Below, piece after piece: positions 19,092-28,530 of a stretch of 64,000 nt of DNA. Made by a program: the position numbers and the translations under genes. Origin of the DNA: Atopobium sp. oral taxon 810 str. F0209 (GTDB taxonomy: Bacteria; Actinomycetota; Coriobacteriia; Coriobacteriales; Atopobiaceae); assembly GCF_000466405.1 (NCBI RefSeq), contig NZ_KE952949.1, forward strand, positions 181,773 through 245,772, in the 5' to 3' direction. The notes beneath the pieces were generated by a model, which ran no database searches, was not told the DNA's origin, and saw only the letters and a list, made by a program, of their open reading frames with translations. Within the stretch, counting starts at the first letter, position 1. Each line of letters begins with the position of its first letter.

Positions 19092-20351
19092 ATGGCATCT
19101 GAGATGATGGAAGCGCTTATGGCGCTTTGTGAAGAGCGTCATATCGACCAGCTGTACCTTATTGGTAGGCTTGAGAAGTCACTGGCAGAAAGCTACGCCA
19201 ATGTGCTGCACCTTGATTATGGTGCACGCGTTACGATTGACCCTCAGACGGGCAAGGTTTATGTCTATAAGCTTATTCCAAAGGGTGAGCCCGATCCCGA
19301 AACGGGCGAATATACTGAATTTGACGAAGAGGATGTGACTCCCAAAGACACCAGCCGTATTGCTGCCCAGCATGCCAAAGCTGAGATCAATGCTATGGTG
19401 CGCAATGCTGCCCGCGAGCAGATTTACGAAGAGTTTTCGGATCGTATCGGCGATATCATCACAGGTACCGTCCTTCAGACCACGCCCGACTTTACTATCG
19501 TTAAGATTCGCGAGGGTGTTGAGGCTGAGCTGCCACACTTTGATTTGCGCACGCATCCTGATGAGCGCAACGAGCGCCCTGCTGGTGAGCGTTATATGCA
19601 CAATAAGCGTATTAAGGCGATTATCGTTGATGTGCGCGATCCCAACTCCAGCGAGCCTCCCGTGCGTGGCGAGCGTTCACGTCCTAGTATCGTGATTTCC
19701 CGTACTCATCCTGACCTCATCAAGCGCCTTTTTGAGATTGAAGTTCCTGAGGTCTACGATGGAATCGTTGAGGTTCGCTCTATTGCTCGTGATCCTGGCG
19801 TAAGGGCCAAAGTCGCTGTTTCTTCTGTAGACGATCGCCTTGATCCCGTTGGCGCTTGTGTTGGTCCTAAGGGTAGTCGTGTGCGTACCGTTGTCTCTGA
19901 GCTTAGCGGTGAGCGTGTCGATGTTGTTGCTTGGTCTGATGACCCTGCTCGCTGTATCGCTGCAGCACTTTCTCCTGCACGTGTAAGCCGCGTGATTATT
20001 GACCACGAAAATGCTAATAACTACGCCACCGTTATCGTCCCCGATGACCAGCTTTCTTTGGCTATTGGCAAGGAAGGCCAGAATGCTCGTCTTGCTGCAC
20101 GATTGACGGGTTATCATATCGACATTAAAAACGAATCTTTGGCAGCTCAGGTACTCGAGTCTCTGCCTGTTCGTGACGAGTTGGTTGACGAAGAGATGGA
20201 AGATGGCTCACATCGTTGCGAGTACGTAGGTCCTACGGGTATTCAGTGTCGCAACATGGCACGTCCCGGCGCACGTTACTGCGGTATCCACGAAAGCCTT
20301 GCGGAAATTATGGATGCCCCTGTTTCCGATGACCCTGATTCTTTGATTTAA
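19092..20351 (+). CDS. nusA: Transcription factor NusA with Cys3His C-terminal tail
   Basis: A 419-residue RNA-polymerase-binding factor controlling pausing, termination and antitermination. The N-terminal domain (1-125) is followed by an S1 domain (about 130-200, GDIITGTVLQ) and KH1/KH2 (VGACVGPKGSRVRTV, LAIGKEGQNARLAARLTG). After KH2 there is an extension of about 60 residues with C376-x9-C386-x10-C397-x2-H400 (CEYVGPTGIQC, RYCGIH), probably a zinc site. This tail is not part of the standard NusA architecture I know. The usual downstream ylxR gene is missing: infB begins 50 bases after the stop. Confidence 0.93.
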   Translation: MASEMMEALMALCEERHIDQLYLIGRLEKSLAESYANVLHLDYGARVTIDPQTGKVYVYKLIPKGEPDPETGEYTEFDEEDVTPKDTSRIAAQHAKAEINAMVRNAAREQIYEEFSDRIGDIITGTVLQTTPDFTIVKIREGVEAELPHFDLRTHPDERNERPAGERYMHNKRIKAIIVDVRDPNSSEPPVRGERSRPSIVISRTHPDLIKRLFEIEVPEVYDGIVEVRSIARDPGVRAKVAVSSVDDRLDPVGACVGPKGSRVRTVVSELSGERVDVVAWSDDPARCIAAALSPARVSRVIIDHENANNYATVIVPDDQLSLAIGKEGQNARLAARLTGYHIDIKNESLAAQVLESLPVRDELVDEEMEDGSHRCEYVGPTGIQCRNMARPGARYCGIHESLAEIMDAPVSDDPDSLI

Positions 20352-20400
20352 GTTGACGGCTTTTTGATAGGTCCGCAACTTTCACTGGAAGGTAGTGCAC

Positions 20401-23028
20401 ATGGCAAAAACGCGCGTACATGATCTTGCCAAGGAATATGGCATGACCAGCAAAGAAATGCTGGGTCACTTAAAAGATATGCTCATCCCTGCAAAGTCTC
20501 CGTCTTCGACGCTTGAGGACGCCTACGTATCGATGGTGCGCAAAAAGCTCAAGCCCATCCTAGAGGCTCGTGCTGCAGAGATTGAAGCTCAAAAGAAGGC
20601 TGAAGCTGAGGCAAAGGCAGCGGCTGAAGCAGAGGCTGCTGCCAAGGCAGAGGCCGAACGTATTGCTGCTGAGGAGCGTCGCGAGCGCGAGCGTCGTGAG
20701 GAAGAAGAGCGTCGCGCTGCAGCAGAAGCTGCTCGCAAGAAGGCAGAAGAAGAAAAGGCTGCTGAAGAAGCACGCCGCAAGGCGGAAGAAGAGGCTGCTC
20801 GTCCCAAGGATACAGCTCCCAAGTCTATGCCGACTTTTAGCAGTTTGCTCGACCAGATTGCCCAACAGGAGCAGGTTTTGGCGCAGCAAGCTGAGGAGGC
20901 GGCTCAGCGCAAGGAAGAAGCGCGTGCTGCCCGTGATGGTGGACGCTCTAGGCGCTCTGCTGCTCCTCAACAAGATCCTCGAGCCAATATTGATAGAGAC
21001 GATGATGAGAAGCCCAAGAGCTCTGGTCGGGGCCGTCGCAAAAATAAGCGTAATAGTGTTGAAAACGACTCCGATGACCGCTATAGCCGTATGGCTCGTC
21101 AGGCCGAAGAGTACAACCGTGAGCATGTTCTTGAGGAAGCTCGTCAGGCGGTAGCTGAGGCAGCTGAAGAGTCACAGGGCCGTCGTAAGCGTCGCAAGGA
21201 ACGTCGTCGTCAGCAGCAGGCCGAAGCCGAGCGCGAGCATCGTATTGAAGAGGCGCGCCTAAACGATCAAGATCTCTCTCAGCTGGATACCATTTCTGTA
21301 CCTCAGGGTGCAACGGTGGCACAGCTTGCTGAACTCATCGGTGTTGAGCCTAACGAGATTATTAAGCGTCTCTTCTTGCTTGGTACTGCTTTAACGATGA
21401 CTCAGTCAATGTCTGATGATCTTATTGAGCTTGTTGCTGAGGACCTTGGTGCTGATATCAAGATCATGACTAAGGAAGAAGAAAATAGCTTCACCTTCTA
21501 TGATGATCCCGCTTCGCTCAAACCCCGCTCGCCAGTTGTTACCGTTATGGGTCACGTCGACCATGGTAAGACTAGCCTGCTTGATGCTATCCGCCATACT
21601 GGTGTTGCCGAGGGCGAAGCTGGCGGTATTACCCAGGCTATTGGTGCATCACAAGTGCGCATCAACGGTCGCGTGATTACTTTTATCGACACCCCTGGTC
21701 ATGCGACTTTTACTGCAATGCGTGCTCGTGGTGCAAAAGTTACCGACGTTGTTATTTTGATTGTTGCTGCTGATGACGGTGTCATGCCTCAGACCATTGA
21801 GTCCATTAATCACGCAAAGGCTGCAGGTGTACCTATTGTTGTTGCTGTCAATAAGGTCGATAAGCCTGGCGCCGATCCCCAACGTGTTCGTCAGGAACTT
21901 ACTGAGTACGGTTTGATTCCTGAGGAGTGGGGTGGCCAGACCATCTTCTGCGATATTTCTGCAAAGAAGAATCAGGGTATCGACAATCTGCTTGAGTCCG
22001 TATTGCTTGAGGCTGATGTTTTGGAGCTTAAGGCCAATCCTGATACCTTTGCATCTGGCTATGTTCTTGAGGCAAAACTTGACCGTGGTCGTGGTTCTGT
22101 TGCAACAGTGTTGGTTAACCGTGGCACCTTACATGTGGGTGATGCTTTAGTTGCAGGCACGGCTTATGGTCGTGTTCGTGCCATGCTCAATCCCAAGGGC
22201 AAGAGTGTCAAGGAAGCAGGACCTTCCGATCCTGTAGAGATTTTGGGTCTGCAAAGTGTGCCTATGGCAGGCGATGAGTTCCGTGTCTTTACGGATGATC
22301 GTGATGCGCGTGCGCTTGCTGATGAACGTGCTCTCAAAGCTCGTATCGAAGAACAAAACAAGGTCAAGCATGTCACCCTTGAAAACCTCTTCGACACGAT
22401 GGCAGATGCTGAGGTCAAGGAGCTCAACCTCATCATCAAGGCAGATGTCCAAGGCTCTATCGAGGCTCTTCAAGACTCGCTGGACAAGATGGACCAGAGC
22501 GAGGTTCGTATCAATACCATTCACTCCGCTGTTGGTGCCATCAATGAAACCGACGTTACTTTGGCAGATGCTTCCAACGCAATCATTATTGGCTTTGGTG
22601 TTAGGCCCGAGGCAAAGGCGCGTATTGCGGCTGAGCAAACAGGCGTTGAAATTCGTACTTACAGTGTCATCTACAAGGCAATTGAAGAGATAGATGCTGC
22701 CCGTATTGGCATGCTCAAGCCTACCGAGCAGGAAGTCCAAACAGGTACCGCCGAGGTTCGTAGCACCTTCAAGGTACCCAAGGTTGGTATTGCTGCTGGC
22801 TGCATGGTTGAGGAAGGCGAGATTTCAAGCGATGACTCTGCCCGTCTTGTACGCGATAGTGTTGTGGTTTGGGAAGGCTCGCTTGCATCCCTGCGTCGCT
22901 TCAAAGATGATGTCAAATCAGTCAAGGCAGGTTATGAATGTGGCATCGGTCTTGATGGCTATCAGGATATTCATGTAGGCGATATTATTGAGTGTTATCG
23001 CATCGAGCAGGTTGCCCGTACCGAGTAA
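20401..23028 (+). CDS. infB: Translation initiation factor IF-2
   Basis: An 875-residue GTPase that places initiator tRNA on the 30S subunit. The N-terminal IF2N domain (RVHDLAKEYGMTSKEML) is followed by a long charged Ala/Glu/Lys/Arg region (about 60-290) that should form helix or coiled coil, a second IF2N-like module, and the G domain: GHVDHGKTS (G1), DTPGHATF (G3), NKVDKPGA (G4). Domains II-IV complete it. The ATG at 20401 has GGAAGG 8 bases upstream; an in-frame GTG two codons earlier is too close to it. Confidence 0.97.
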   Translation: MAKTRVHDLAKEYGMTSKEMLGHLKDMLIPAKSPSSTLEDAYVSMVRKKLKPILEARAAEIEAQKKAEAEAKAAAEAEAAAKAEAERIAAEERRERERREEEERRAAAEAARKKAEEEKAAEEARRKAEEEAARPKDTAPKSMPTFSSLLDQIAQQEQVLAQQAEEAAQRKEEARAARDGGRSRRSAAPQQDPRANIDRDDDEKPKSSGRGRRKNKRNSVENDSDDRYSRMARQAEEYNREHVLEEARQAVAEAAEESQGRRKRRKERRRQQQAEAEREHRIEEARLNDQDLSQLDTISVPQGATVAQLAELIGVEPNEIIKRLFLLGTALTMTQSMSDDLIELVAEDLGADIKIMTKEEENSFTFYDDPASLKPRSPVVTVMGHVDHGKTSLLDAIRHTGVAEGEAGGITQAIGASQVRINGRVITFIDTPGHATFTAMRARGAKVTDVVILIVAADDGVMPQTIESINHAKAAGVPIVVAVNKVDKPGADPQRVRQELTEYGLIPEEWGGQTIFCDISAKKNQGIDNLLESVLLEADVLELKANPDTFASGYVLEAKLDRGRGSVATVLVNRGTLHVGDALVAGTAYGRVRAMLNPKGKSVKEAGPSDPVEILGLQSVPMAGDEFRVFTDDRDARALADERALKARIEEQNKVKHVTLENLFDTMADAEVKELNLIIKADVQGSIEALQDSLDKMDQSEVRINTIHSAVGAINETDVTLADASNAIIIGFGVRPEAKARIAAEQTGVEIRTYSVIYKAIEEIDAARIGMLKPTEQEVQTGTAEVRSTFKVPKVGIAAGCMVEEGEISSDDSARLVRDSVVVWEGSLASLRRFKDDVKSVKAGYECGIGLDGYQDIHVGDIIECYRIEQVARTE

Positions 23029-23046
23029 AGTTTGTAGACCCTAGTC

Positions 23047-23073
23047 GCGGCGGGGGAGAGGCTCTCCTGCCGC
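23047..23073 (+). other. Intercistronic hairpin between infB and rbfA
   Basis: GCGGCGGGGGAG (23047-23058) pairs with CTCTCCTGCCGC (23062-23073) over 12 bp with two G-U pairs and a 3-base loop. There is no T run, so it is more likely an mRNA processing or stability element than a terminator. It ends 18 bases before the rbfA start. Confidence 0.55.
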
Positions 23074-23091
23074 ACTACGGAGATGAGAACA

Positions 23092-23490
23092 ATGAAACAA
23101 AATCATAATTCTCGCAGGATTAATGCCCAAGCTCGCGAAAAGCTCGCTCAAATTCTGCTCTTTGAAATTTCCGATCCCGCTCTCATGCTAGTAACGCTTA
23201 CTGGTGTTGAGGTGTCTGTTGATAAGTCTGTGCTCCGCGCATATATTAGTTGTGAGTCCGAGCGCTATGAAGAAGTTTCTGCTGCTCTTGACCGTGCTCG
23301 TGGTCGAGTACGTTCGCTTTTAGGACGTGGTCTTGGTTGGCGCGTGACGCCTGAGATTATTTGGCAAATTGATACTACCGTTGATGAAGCAGAACGCATC
23401 GAACGTGCACTCCAAGATGTTCCTCCTACAATGGAAATTGAGAAAGACGACGAGGGTTATCCCGTTGATCACTCGGCTGAGGAGGCCTAG
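23092..23490 (+). CDS. rbfA: Ribosome-binding factor A
   Basis: A 132-residue KH-like protein that helps 16S rRNA 5'-end maturation and cold adaptation. Family segments: RRINAQAREKLAQILL, LVTLTGVEVSVD and PEIIWQIDTTVDEAERIE. I use the ATG at 23092 with CGGAG about 10 bases upstream; the in-frame ATG at 23083 touches the ribosome site. It is 8 bases upstream of the DHH phosphoesterase gene. Confidence 0.93.
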   Translation: MKQNHNSRRINAQAREKLAQILLFEISDPALMLVTLTGVEVSVDKSVLRAYISCESERYEEVSAALDRARGRVRSLLGRGLGWRVTPEIIWQIDTTVDEAERIERALQDVPPTMEIEKDDEGYPVDHSAEEA

Positions 23491-23498
23491 TTTTCGCA

Positions 23499-24584
23499 AT
23501 GGATGTTTCTCATTCCTTAGAGGTAAGCCCTGAGCAGACTGCTCTGTTTGGACGGCTAACTCAACTTATTGAAGAAGCTCAAGAGATTGTTATTTGTGCA
23601 CATACCAATCCCGATGGCGATGCGCTGGGATCAACTTTGGGTCTGCTCAAGCTCCTTCAGTGGCGTTGGCCATCCAAGCAAATTACCGGCTTACTTGCTG
23701 ATCCCAAGCCCATACCTCGCATTTATGAGTTTTTGCCAAGTAGTGAGAGTTTGGTGTGCGCAGCCGACTTTCAGGGGACTCCCGATCTCTTTATCTCGGT
23801 AGATCTCTCGGTTTCGTCACGTATGAATGATGGCGAGGCAGTACTTAGACGTTCACGACACTCTGCCATTATCGATCATCACCCCTGCAGCGATCCTTTT
23901 GGTGAGGTATCGCTTATCCGTAGCGATGCTGCGGCTGCTGCGGTGCTTATTTTGGAGTATGCACTCTATTTAGGAATGCCGCTCGATGCCGAGATTAGCC
24001 TTTGTTTGCTCTGCGCCATCATTACAGACACGGGACGTTTTCAGTATCAAAATACCAATTCGGAAGCGCTTGCTGCGACGGCGCTTTTGGTGGATGCAGG
24101 TGCATCTCCTTCTGAGGTATCCCTCAATGTCTACCAAAATTTCCGTCTTGAATTTTTACATCTCAAAGCAGCAGTAATGTCGCGTATTGTGACTTTTGCG
24201 CATGGTCGCATTGCATATAGCTATGCCACTAAAGCTGATCTTGAGCGTACAGGTGCCAATCTTGATGAGGCTGATGGGCTCGTAGATGTCGTGCGTTCGG
24301 TTTCTGGTTCGGAGGTAGCGCTTTTTCTCAAAGAAGTGCCCGGCGGTCAAGTACGTGGCAACCTACGTTCCAAGACCGACCTTGATATTTCAGGGGTTGC
24401 GCGTTCTTTTGGTGGCGGCGGTCATGCTGCTGCTTCGGGCTTTTCTTATGATGGCGATATTGACGAGGTGCTTTCCCTAGCTTTGCCACGCCTGCGCGCA
24501 CTTTTCCCCGATGATGTTGCCTATGGAGGTACCACTTCATTTCCCCGTATCAATGTCGCGGGAGATGGGGGTGCGCTGCTTTGA
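23499..24584 (+). CDS. nrnA: DHH/DHHA1 phosphoesterase, NrnA-like
   Basis: A 361-residue manganese-dependent phosphoesterase. The DHH domain has NPDGDALGST (D39/D41) and IIDHHP; the C-terminal DHHA1 domain has RSFGGGGHAAASGF. NrnA-type enzymes degrade short oligoribonucleotides and dephosphorylate pAp; some relatives cleave cyclic dinucleotides. Placement between rbfA and truB is the classical nrnA position. The stop overlaps the TTG start of truB. Confidence 0.88.
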   Translation: MDVSHSLEVSPEQTALFGRLTQLIEEAQEIVICAHTNPDGDALGSTLGLLKLLQWRWPSKQITGLLADPKPIPRIYEFLPSSESLVCAADFQGTPDLFISVDLSVSSRMNDGEAVLRRSRHSAIIDHHPCSDPFGEVSLIRSDAAAAAVLILEYALYLGMPLDAEISLCLLCAIITDTGRFQYQNTNSEALAATALLVDAGASPSEVSLNVYQNFRLEFLHLKAAVMSRIVTFAHGRIAYSYATKADLERTGANLDEADGLVDVVRSVSGSEVALFLKEVPGGQVRGNLRSKTDLDISGVARSFGGGGHAAASGFSYDGDIDEVLSLALPRLRALFPDDVAYGGTTSFPRINVAGDGGALL

Positions 24585-25552
24585 GACGAAAGTCGAGTGG
24601 ACTTTGTTGCCTTGTTGCCATAGATAAACCTCTTGGTTTGTCGAGTCATGATGTGGTTTCTCGTGTCCGCCGTGTTTTAGGCGAGACGCGGGTAGGGCAT
24701 GCGGGCACACTTGACCCGCTTGCCAGTGGTGTGCTTGTGTTGGGGATAGGTCAGGCAACAAGGTTGATGGGCCTGCTAACACTCGATGAAAAATGCTATG
24801 AGGCTCGTATTAGCTTTGGTTGTGAGACCAAAACTGATGATGCAGAAGGCGAAATCACACGTAGTGTCGAGCCCGATGCACGGCTTTTTGATACTGACTT
24901 TGCGCGCCAAACTCTTTCAGATTTGGTGGGAGATTGCCTGCAGGTGCCGCCTGCTTATTCTGCTATTTCGGTTGATGGCAAACGTGCCTATGCGCGTGCG
25001 CGTGCAGGCGAAAAAGTTGAACTTGCTCCTCGGCATATCCATATTTATGAAGCAGAGCTTCTGTCAATTGAAAACGAGGATAACCAGCCTGTCTGGTGCT
25101 GTCGCCTCCGCGTTTCGAAGGGGAGTTATATTCGTGCCCTAGCTCGTGATTTAGGACGTAGCTTGGAGAGTGCTGCTCATCTCAGTGGATTGATACGCAC
25201 TGCATCAGGACCTATCTCCCTTAAGGACTGCGTATCTTTGGACGAGCTTTCTTTCCAGGGTAAAGAACTTTTATCAGCTAAAGAGCTCGATCCCGCGCGT
25301 ACTCTTGGGCTGCCCGTGCGTCTTCTTGAGCAAGCCGAGCTTGAAGATATCGCCTGTGGTAGAAAGATTCCTGCAGGTCTTGTACTTGATCTTGGCGAGG
25401 GTGCAGCACAAAATGGTCTGCGTGCACCAAAGTTTTCCGAACGCGTCTCTCTTGTGTGGAAAAACAAACTTTATGGTGTCTGGGAGTGCCGTGGCACTTA
25501 TTTGCTTTGTGATACCAACTTTCCTTTAGGTGTGACAGGGGTACGTGCATGA
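24581..25552 (+). CDS. truB: tRNA pseudouridine-55 synthase
   Basis: A 323-residue enzyme making pseudouridine 55 in the T-loop of tRNAs. The catalytic motif VGHAGTLDPLASGVL contains Asp45; KGSYIRALARDLG is the conserved later segment. The TTG start overlaps the nrnA stop by 4 bases, indicating translational coupling. A C-terminal extension (about 230-323) resembles a degenerate PUA-like region. The stop overlaps ribF (ATGA). Confidence 0.95.
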   Translation: MRRKSSGLCCLVAIDKPLGLSSHDVVSRVRRVLGETRVGHAGTLDPLASGVLVLGIGQATRLMGLLTLDEKCYEARISFGCETKTDDAEGEITRSVEPDARLFDTDFARQTLSDLVGDCLQVPPAYSAISVDGKRAYARARAGEKVELAPRHIHIYEAELLSIENEDNQPVWCCRLRVSKGSYIRALARDLGRSLESAAHLSGLIRTASGPISLKDCVSLDELSFQGKELLSAKELDPARTLGLPVRLLEQAELEDIACGRKIPAGLVLDLGEGAAQNGLRAPKFSERVSLVWKNKLYGVWECRGTYLLCDTNFPLGVTGVRA

Positions 25553-26622
25553 GCGAGCAAAGTCCCCAGATTGCGCTTGAAGGCATGAGGCGTTACGACT
25601 TTGCAAAAGCTTGTCTGTATCTGCACTCAGAGCTGAACTATAAGCCAGAGATTGAAGCTGTCTGCGTACTGGGTGTCTTTGATGGAGTACATCGTGGGCA
25701 TCAGAGTTTAATTAGGGCCGCTTGCCAAGATGCCCATCGACGTGGACTGCCCTGTATTGTGGTGAGCTTTTGTCCTGATCCCGCTGATGTAGTTTTTGAA
25801 CCTCAGCCCTTAAGCCATCTTCTTCGTCAAGACGACCGTCTTGCTTTGCTTGCGTCTTGTGGTGTCGAGGGTATTTTATGCTTGGACTTTACTTTTGAGC
25901 TAGCAGCTACCAGCTGGAGAGACTTTCTATCTTGTACACTCTGGGCGTATCTGCGTCCCCGTAGTCTTCATGTAGGTCAAAATTTCCGTTTTGGTCAGGG
26001 AGGACAGGGTGGCATTCCTGAACTCAAACTACTTGCTGCTGAGCTTAACTTTGGGCTTTTTGATCATGAATTAATGCAGATCGCAGATGTTGTGGTATCA
26101 GCAACGCATATTCGTGAGCTGCTGCGCCAAGGACAAGTTGAACAAGCTGGCAACCTGTTAGGTCGTCAACACTTTGTGCGTGGGGTCGTGCAGCATGGGC
26201 GTGGGGAAGGCAATTCTTTTGGTTTTCCTACAGCAAACGTTCAGTTAGATCGTATGGATTGCGTGCCTGCGCAGGGTGTATATGCGGGTTGGGTTTTAAT
26301 GGGTAGTTCTGCTTGGCCAGCTGCTATCAATGTGGGTCTGCCACCAAGTTTTAGCGATATGGATGCTCCCTCATTTTTGGAAGCCAATCTTGTTGGCTTC
26401 AATGGTGATTTGTATGGAGCGAACCTCGCGGTAAGTTTTGCTTCTTGGCTACGCGCTTCGCGTAAGTTTGATTCCCTTGATGAGCTTGAGCGAACTGTGT
26501 TGGGCAATATTGACTGGGTCAAGAATCACTTGGGCACCAAGCGTATTGAGTTGGGACGCGGGGGTATCTATAGCCTTAAGGTGCTTGAGCGCAAACTGTG
26601 GAGGGGAGGGCCGCATGATTAG
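25549..26622 (+). CDS. ribF: Bifunctional riboflavin kinase / FAD synthetase
   Basis: A 357-residue enzyme converting riboflavin to FMN and then FAD. The N-terminal nucleotidyltransferase domain has GVFDGVHRGH (42-51); the C-terminal kinase domain has GEGNSFGFPTANVQ. Residues 1-37 form an extension before the usual family start. It is coupled to truB (ATGA overlap) and its stop overlaps the dnaG start. Confidence 0.93.
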   Translation: MSEQSPQIALEGMRRYDFAKACLYLHSELNYKPEIEAVCVLGVFDGVHRGHQSLIRAACQDAHRRGLPCIVVSFCPDPADVVFEPQPLSHLLRQDDRLALLASCGVEGILCLDFTFELAATSWRDFLSCTLWAYLRPRSLHVGQNFRFGQGGQGGIPELKLLAAELNFGLFDHELMQIADVVVSATHIRELLRQGQVEQAGNLLGRQHFVRGVVQHGRGEGNSFGFPTANVQLDRMDCVPAQGVYAGWVLMGSSAWPAAINVGLPPSFSDMDAPSFLEANLVGFNGDLYGANLAVSFASWLRASRKFDSLDELERTVLGNIDWVKNHLGTKRIELGRGGIYSLKVLERKLWRGGPHD

Positions 26623-28477
26623 TGATGAGGATAAAGAGCGAGTGCGTCAGGCCACTGACTTTGTTAGCTTGGTGTCTGAGACCGTTGAGTTGCATCGCCG
26701 TGGCAAAGACCTCTGGGGTTGTTGTCCTTTTCACCATGAGAAGAGCCCTTCTTTTCATATAGACCCAGCAACGGGACTGTGGAAATGTTTTGGTTGCCAA
26801 CGTGGTGGTGATGTTTTTAACTACGTTATGGAACGTGAACATCTGGAGTTTCCCGATGCAATTCGTTTTTTGGCAGATCGTGCTGGGATAGAGCTTGTTG
26901 AGGAGCGTGGAGCGCATCGAGGACCAAAGCGCAATAGGCTTCAGCAGGCCCTCGGCGAAGCCGAAAAGCTCTACTCGACTATGTTGATGCGTGGCAGGGG
27001 AGCAGGTCCCGAGTCTGCTCGAAAATACCTTGCTAGTCGTGGTTTTGGTTCTGCAGTATGTCGTCGCTGGGGTCTAGGTTTTGCTCCTGGTCATGGCGCC
27101 TTGACATCAACGCTGACTCAAAAGGGCTTTTCTCGAGATGAGCTTTTAGCTGCAGACTTGGTAGTCGATCGCAATGGTCGTACTCAAGATCGTTTTTATG
27201 AGCGCGTGATGTTTCCCATTCACGATGAGCAAGGTCGCTCTATTGGTTTTGGCGGGCGTGTTTTGGGTGATGCCAAGCCAAAATATCTCAATACCAAAGA
27301 AACCCCTGTCTTTCACAAATCAAAGCATCTTTTTGGCCTAGATCATGCCAAGACGCAAATTACAGCTACGGGTATAGCGCTCGTGGTTGAGGGTTATACT
27401 GATGTTATTTCCCTGCATGAGCATGGTTTTTCCAATGCAGTAGCAGCGCTGGGAACCGCACTTTCGCTTGACCACATAAAGATGCTCTCGCGTTTTAGGG
27501 CGCAGCGTATCATCTGTATGTTTGATGGCGATGCAGCAGGTCAAAAAGCAGCAGAGCTTTCTGTTCAGTATGTGGACAAGACAGATGCAGAGATGCTTTG
27601 TGTGATTCTTCCAAACAACCAAGATCCGATGGAATTTCTCTCTACACATGAGCCTTCGGAGCTTCAGGCACAGCTTGATGGAGCACGACCTCTGGTTGAG
27701 TTTGTGCTTGAGAAGAAGCTTTCAGGTTTTGATTTGGGTATTCCTGGACAACGGGCAGGAGCTTTGGATGCAGCTGCCCAGGTGCTTGCACCTCTTAAGG
27801 ATTCTGTGAGCTTTGATGGTTATGCGACCAATCTAGCTCATCAGCTAGATATGGATGTAGATGCTACCAAGCAGGTTATACGCGAAAAAGCGCACAATAT
27901 TGCTGCCCGTAAAGCAAAACTTCGCCAAGAATATGGGGCTTATCAAACAGCTCATGAGTCCACAGCGCCTGCACTGGAGTCACCTGTTGCAGAGACAGCT
28001 GCGTATCAAAGCGTAGATAAGCTCCTTTCGCATGATGCGCGGGGTCAGTTGGCAGCCGAGCGTGAACTATTGGCATTAATGGCAAATTCCCCCGAGGCTG
28101 TGCGCCCTTATGCTGAGCGATTAGGATCGGTGCTCTGGGCGGACTCTCGCCATGAGACGATGGTCTGGGCGATGTTGGCAATGGTTGTTGGTACTTCTCC
28201 TGCCGAGTTGGTGCATGCAGCTTCTGTAGCGGTTCCTGAGGCTCCGCAGATTCTTGCTGGTGGTGGTTTGGCGCTGGCACAGGGGATGGATGCAGATCAT
28301 AAGGCAGCTTTTTTGGCTGATGTGCTTGAGCTCTATTCCACTCGTCGTGAAATCAAGGCGATTCAGGCTCAGCTTAATAGTCGTGAGGACAAAAACTTAC
28401 CTGAATTATTGGGTCGTGCGGTGGAATTGCGTAAACGAGAACACGAACTTAATCAAATTATTCCTACAGAGGTATAA
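26615..28477 (+). CDS. dnaG: DNA primase
   Basis: A 620-residue primase that makes RNA primers at the replication fork. The CHC2 zinc ribbon has CPFHHEKSPSF (C37, H40) and CFGCQRGGD (C58, C61). The RNA-polymerase core and Toprim domain (VVEGYTDVISLHEHG, MFDGDAAGQKAA) follow, then a C-terminal helicase-binding region. I start at the ATG at 26615, overlapping the ribF stop by 8 bases, with GGAGGGG-type ribosome site; longer versions lie inside ribF. The dnaG-rpoD pair is the core of the classical macromolecular synthesis operon; rpsU is absent. Confidence 0.96.
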   Translation: MISDEDKERVRQATDFVSLVSETVELHRRGKDLWGCCPFHHEKSPSFHIDPATGLWKCFGCQRGGDVFNYVMEREHLEFPDAIRFLADRAGIELVEERGAHRGPKRNRLQQALGEAEKLYSTMLMRGRGAGPESARKYLASRGFGSAVCRRWGLGFAPGHGALTSTLTQKGFSRDELLAADLVVDRNGRTQDRFYERVMFPIHDEQGRSIGFGGRVLGDAKPKYLNTKETPVFHKSKHLFGLDHAKTQITATGIALVVEGYTDVISLHEHGFSNAVAALGTALSLDHIKMLSRFRAQRIICMFDGDAAGQKAAELSVQYVDKTDAEMLCVILPNNQDPMEFLSTHEPSELQAQLDGARPLVEFVLEKKLSGFDLGIPGQRAGALDAAAQVLAPLKDSVSFDGYATNLAHQLDMDVDATKQVIREKAHNIAARKAKLRQEYGAYQTAHESTAPALESPVAETAAYQSVDKLLSHDARGQLAAERELLALMANSPEAVRPYAERLGSVLWADSRHETMVWAMLAMVVGTSPAELVHAASVAVPEAPQILAGGGLALAQGMDADHKAAFLADVLELYSTRREIKAIQAQLNSREDKNLPELLGRAVELRKREHELNQIIPTEV

Positions 28478-28530
28478 GACTCTCAAAAACGGGTATTATC
28501 CTCTAGGTTCATGGCGTTGAAAGGACACAT

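Noticed and set aside
20560-21154. Long open frames on both strands opposite and within infB
   Set aside because: They are by-products of the Ala/Glu/Lys/Arg-rich low-complexity segment of IF-2; they have no homology or ribosome sites.
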